A stretch of DNA of 64,000 nt from Manihot esculenta. Its lineage: Eukaryota; Streptophyta; Magnoliopsida; Malpighiales; Euphorbiaceae. The notes below the pieces were generated by a model. The model was not told where the DNA came from. It did not search any database and worked only from the letters and a program-made list of their open reading frames with translations. The stretch is taken from assembly GCF_001659605.2 (NCBI RefSeq), contig NC_035170.2, forward strand, positions 3,038,001-3,102,000, read 5' to 3'. The translations under genes and the position numbers were made by a program. Shown here one piece after another: positions 61,815 through 64,000 of this stretch (position 1 is the first letter of the stretch; each line of letters begins with the position of its first letter).

Positions 61815-63480
61815 TCAAATTCAATGGATGAAGATATAGATAGACATGGGTTCTAGAGAAGTAATGGGAAGAGAAATGGGGGAATTTGTAATTGAAGTCA
61901 GAATTGTTTGTTTATTGCTATTATCTTTTTGCCACTTCTTTTACAAATAGGATTGGAGGGTAATTAAGGGAGAGGGGAAGATTTATCCATGGCAAAGCCA
62001 AATTACATGTGAAGATTTATACATGGCAAAGCCAAATTACATGTTCTTGATTCATAGCTCATGGTAATAAATTTGCATGATTTCATTCTTAAACTTAGTG
62101 GGAAATTTTTTTTTTATAACAGATTAATTATCATATTTTATAATTGAAATCGAACTCTCGAATATTGTAATTCACTAATATTTTGGACATCTCTATCTCG
62201 TCTCACATATTCAATATGTCTTGATATCAATTTAAATAGTCCAATTTAGTAATTTTGTGTTAGTTATCGTATACGATTCTGATTTTACCGTAATCCGTCA
62301 ATATATTAGAGAATTCGCCTAGCTTTATAAATTAATGATAAAATATATTGTATAAAATGTATAAATTAAATTGATATGATATGTTGCATTTCCTCATTAC
62401 ACTTATACTTTATTGCTAACATTATAATTATATGTAGAAATAGAGAACAAAGTACATGCGGCTGATGAAACATTATCACAATTAATAAAAATTGAAAATG
62501 TGATTTTCATTTTCCAATTTTTCATCATTTAAAAAAAATAAAAAATGAAAAATTTGAGAAAAGGAAAAGATTAAAATAAAATAAAAAAATAACTTTTTTC
62601 TTGAACTTCTTTAAGTGTCAAAATTCCTTAATTGAAAAATAAGCTTATCCCAGAAGGAATCTCCTTGTGGAGCAATAAAAACAATGATGCATTTACTCAT
62701 TGTTTCTTGGCCTTTTAAAGTATATATATGGAGCCCATTCAGCATCATACTCTCTCTTGCCAATGCTTAAAAAAGAGAAAGCTTGTCTTTACAATTGTGT
62801 ATAATTGACATCTTCTTATTAGTTAATTTCTTTTGAATTTTTTTAAATTTAAATATATTTATAATCATTTTTTTCAAAAAAATAATGGAAATTTATATGA
62901 TTTATTAGTGTAACCACCCTTCTGATTAAGACATGTGTTCATAGTTCTATAAACTTTTAATTAAATGATTTCATAACAATTCGAACTGGACAAGTCGGAT
63001 ATGATCTAAAGGGACTGGGGTTGAGTAATGACCTCCCAAAGACCCGGCCTACTCCATTACTCCGAGGCAATAAAATTTTGTCTGATAAACTAAATAGATG
63101 TGATGCGCGAAAGAAATAGACAGGGTATGAATTAACCGACTCCGCATTTTTCTAAGCGTTAAGGAGAATTAGAGATATATATATACTCCTGCCAAATTTG
63201 AACAGAGTATAATTTTTTTTTTTGACCTCATAAAACCCACCACTTTGCATAGGATTTGATTATATTATTTCCATTTTCTATCAATATTTACTACTCATTT
63301 ATTTTTTTATTGAATCAAACCATTATCTAGGTGTTCATATCTTGTTACCCTTGGATATCCTAATCATCACTATCCAACATAGTACAAAAATTCTCTTGAA
63401 TGATTGATGATTATAATTATTGGTAGAATTTGTGTCAAATAAGGAAGATATTCGATGTAAAATTTGTTTTTATTGATAAC
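61815..63480. other. Intergenic spacer
   Basis: Includes a short direct repeat (catggcaaagccaaattacatgt, twice near 61985-62045), a strong TATA-like run tatatatatgg at about 62720-62731 (plus) followed by CT-rich sequence but no ORF, and a GC-richer block at 62975-63180 that looks like old repeat DNA. Confidence 0.45.
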
Positions 63481-63499
63481 ACATAAAAAATAAGGCTTG

Positions 63500-64000
63500 T
63501 TGGATCGTGCACACGTTATACGGAATGTAAAAAGATTTCGTGAGTCAAGCCATCCGATCTAACTAAGTAGTGGAAAAGCCCTACTAATAGAATATGAATA
63601 TCATACCTCACTCATATCATAAACAAGGCAATTGAATACAAGAGCAACCAACCTCAATGATCGGAAGGAACTTGCCTTTGTACAGGCCGGATAAGCTAGA
63701 TACAAACCTAATAATCGACTCCTCTAATCATCTCTGAGGTATTAAATGTATGTGTGGAAAGCTGCCTAGTTGACTGCCATACTTGCCAAAGGGCGTAGGC
63801 TAAGCATGCTCCGCAATTATGAGCCACATGACACACCTGCCAAAAGATATGGCGAAACGGTTTTGCATTGATTAGTCAACTATTAGCCGTCTAACATACC
63901 TGTCACAACACACCATTATCAAATCTTAGGGGACGTAGGGCAAGAAGTCGGGTATGAATATCCCTGAGCCATCTTCCCGCCAAAGGCTCCTAAAGATTAG
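63500..64000. repeat. Complex non-coding sequence at the right edge, possible LTR start
   Basis: Composition changes sharply at about 63495. The sequence then starts TGTTGGATCG, like many plant LTRs, and remains complex with no ORF to the window end. The partner LTR and target duplication, if any, are outside the window, so this is only a possibility. Confidence 0.3.

Overview
The window is plant nuclear DNA. It has intron-split genes with GT-AG junctions, long AT-rich intergenic spacers, a BED-type NLR resistance-gene cluster, a plant L1-class LINE, and plant-specific families (RLCK-VII kinase, DUF506, GH17-X8). Gene types and repeat style fit a eudicot, possibly Malpighiales/Euphorbiaceae; that placement is inference.

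Left part (1-9.3 kb), minus strand: the first non-coding exon of a gene leaving the window (239-~330); a ten-exon, probably plastid-targeted RlmN-type radical SAM rRNA methyltransferase (5765-2050); and a six-exon PBL/APK1-type receptor-like cytoplasmic kinase (9044-6680).

Middle part (8.4-37.5 kb): a segmental tandem duplication of about 11 kb. Copy A (about 8441-19347) runs from PBL intron 1 and promoter through a long spacer to BED-NLR 1. Copy B (about 20177-31.3 kb) repeats this: truncated PBL (promoter, exon 1 and part of intron 1 only), the same spacer, then BED-NLR 2. A third, older BED-NLR (33.1-37.5 kb) is a pseudogene. NLR1 has lost the first-exon/promoter segment that NLR2 and NLR3 keep. 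The next promoter-like sequence upstream of it is the orphan PBL promoter-exon 1, in the same orientation. The orphan PBL splice donor and the NLR1 coding-exon acceptor are phase-compatible, so an in-frame N-myristoylation-signal/BED-NLR fusion is possible; this is a prediction only.

Right part (37.5-64 kb): AT-rich spacer with old repeats. A LINE (46038-52655) has 12-bp target duplications and inactivating mutations in both ORFs. A 1.31-kb GC-rich composite of nested palindromes, bounded by 5-bp duplications, sits at its ORF1/ORF2 junction. Further right are a three-exon DUF506 gene (55512-57814, plus), a four-exon secreted GH17-X8 beta-1,3-glucanase (59840-61679, plus), and repeat-like DNA possibly starting an LTR element at the right edge.

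The PBL kinase and NLRs are both immunity-type genes, and they have become physically entangled by the duplication. The other genes appear to be unrelated neighbours.
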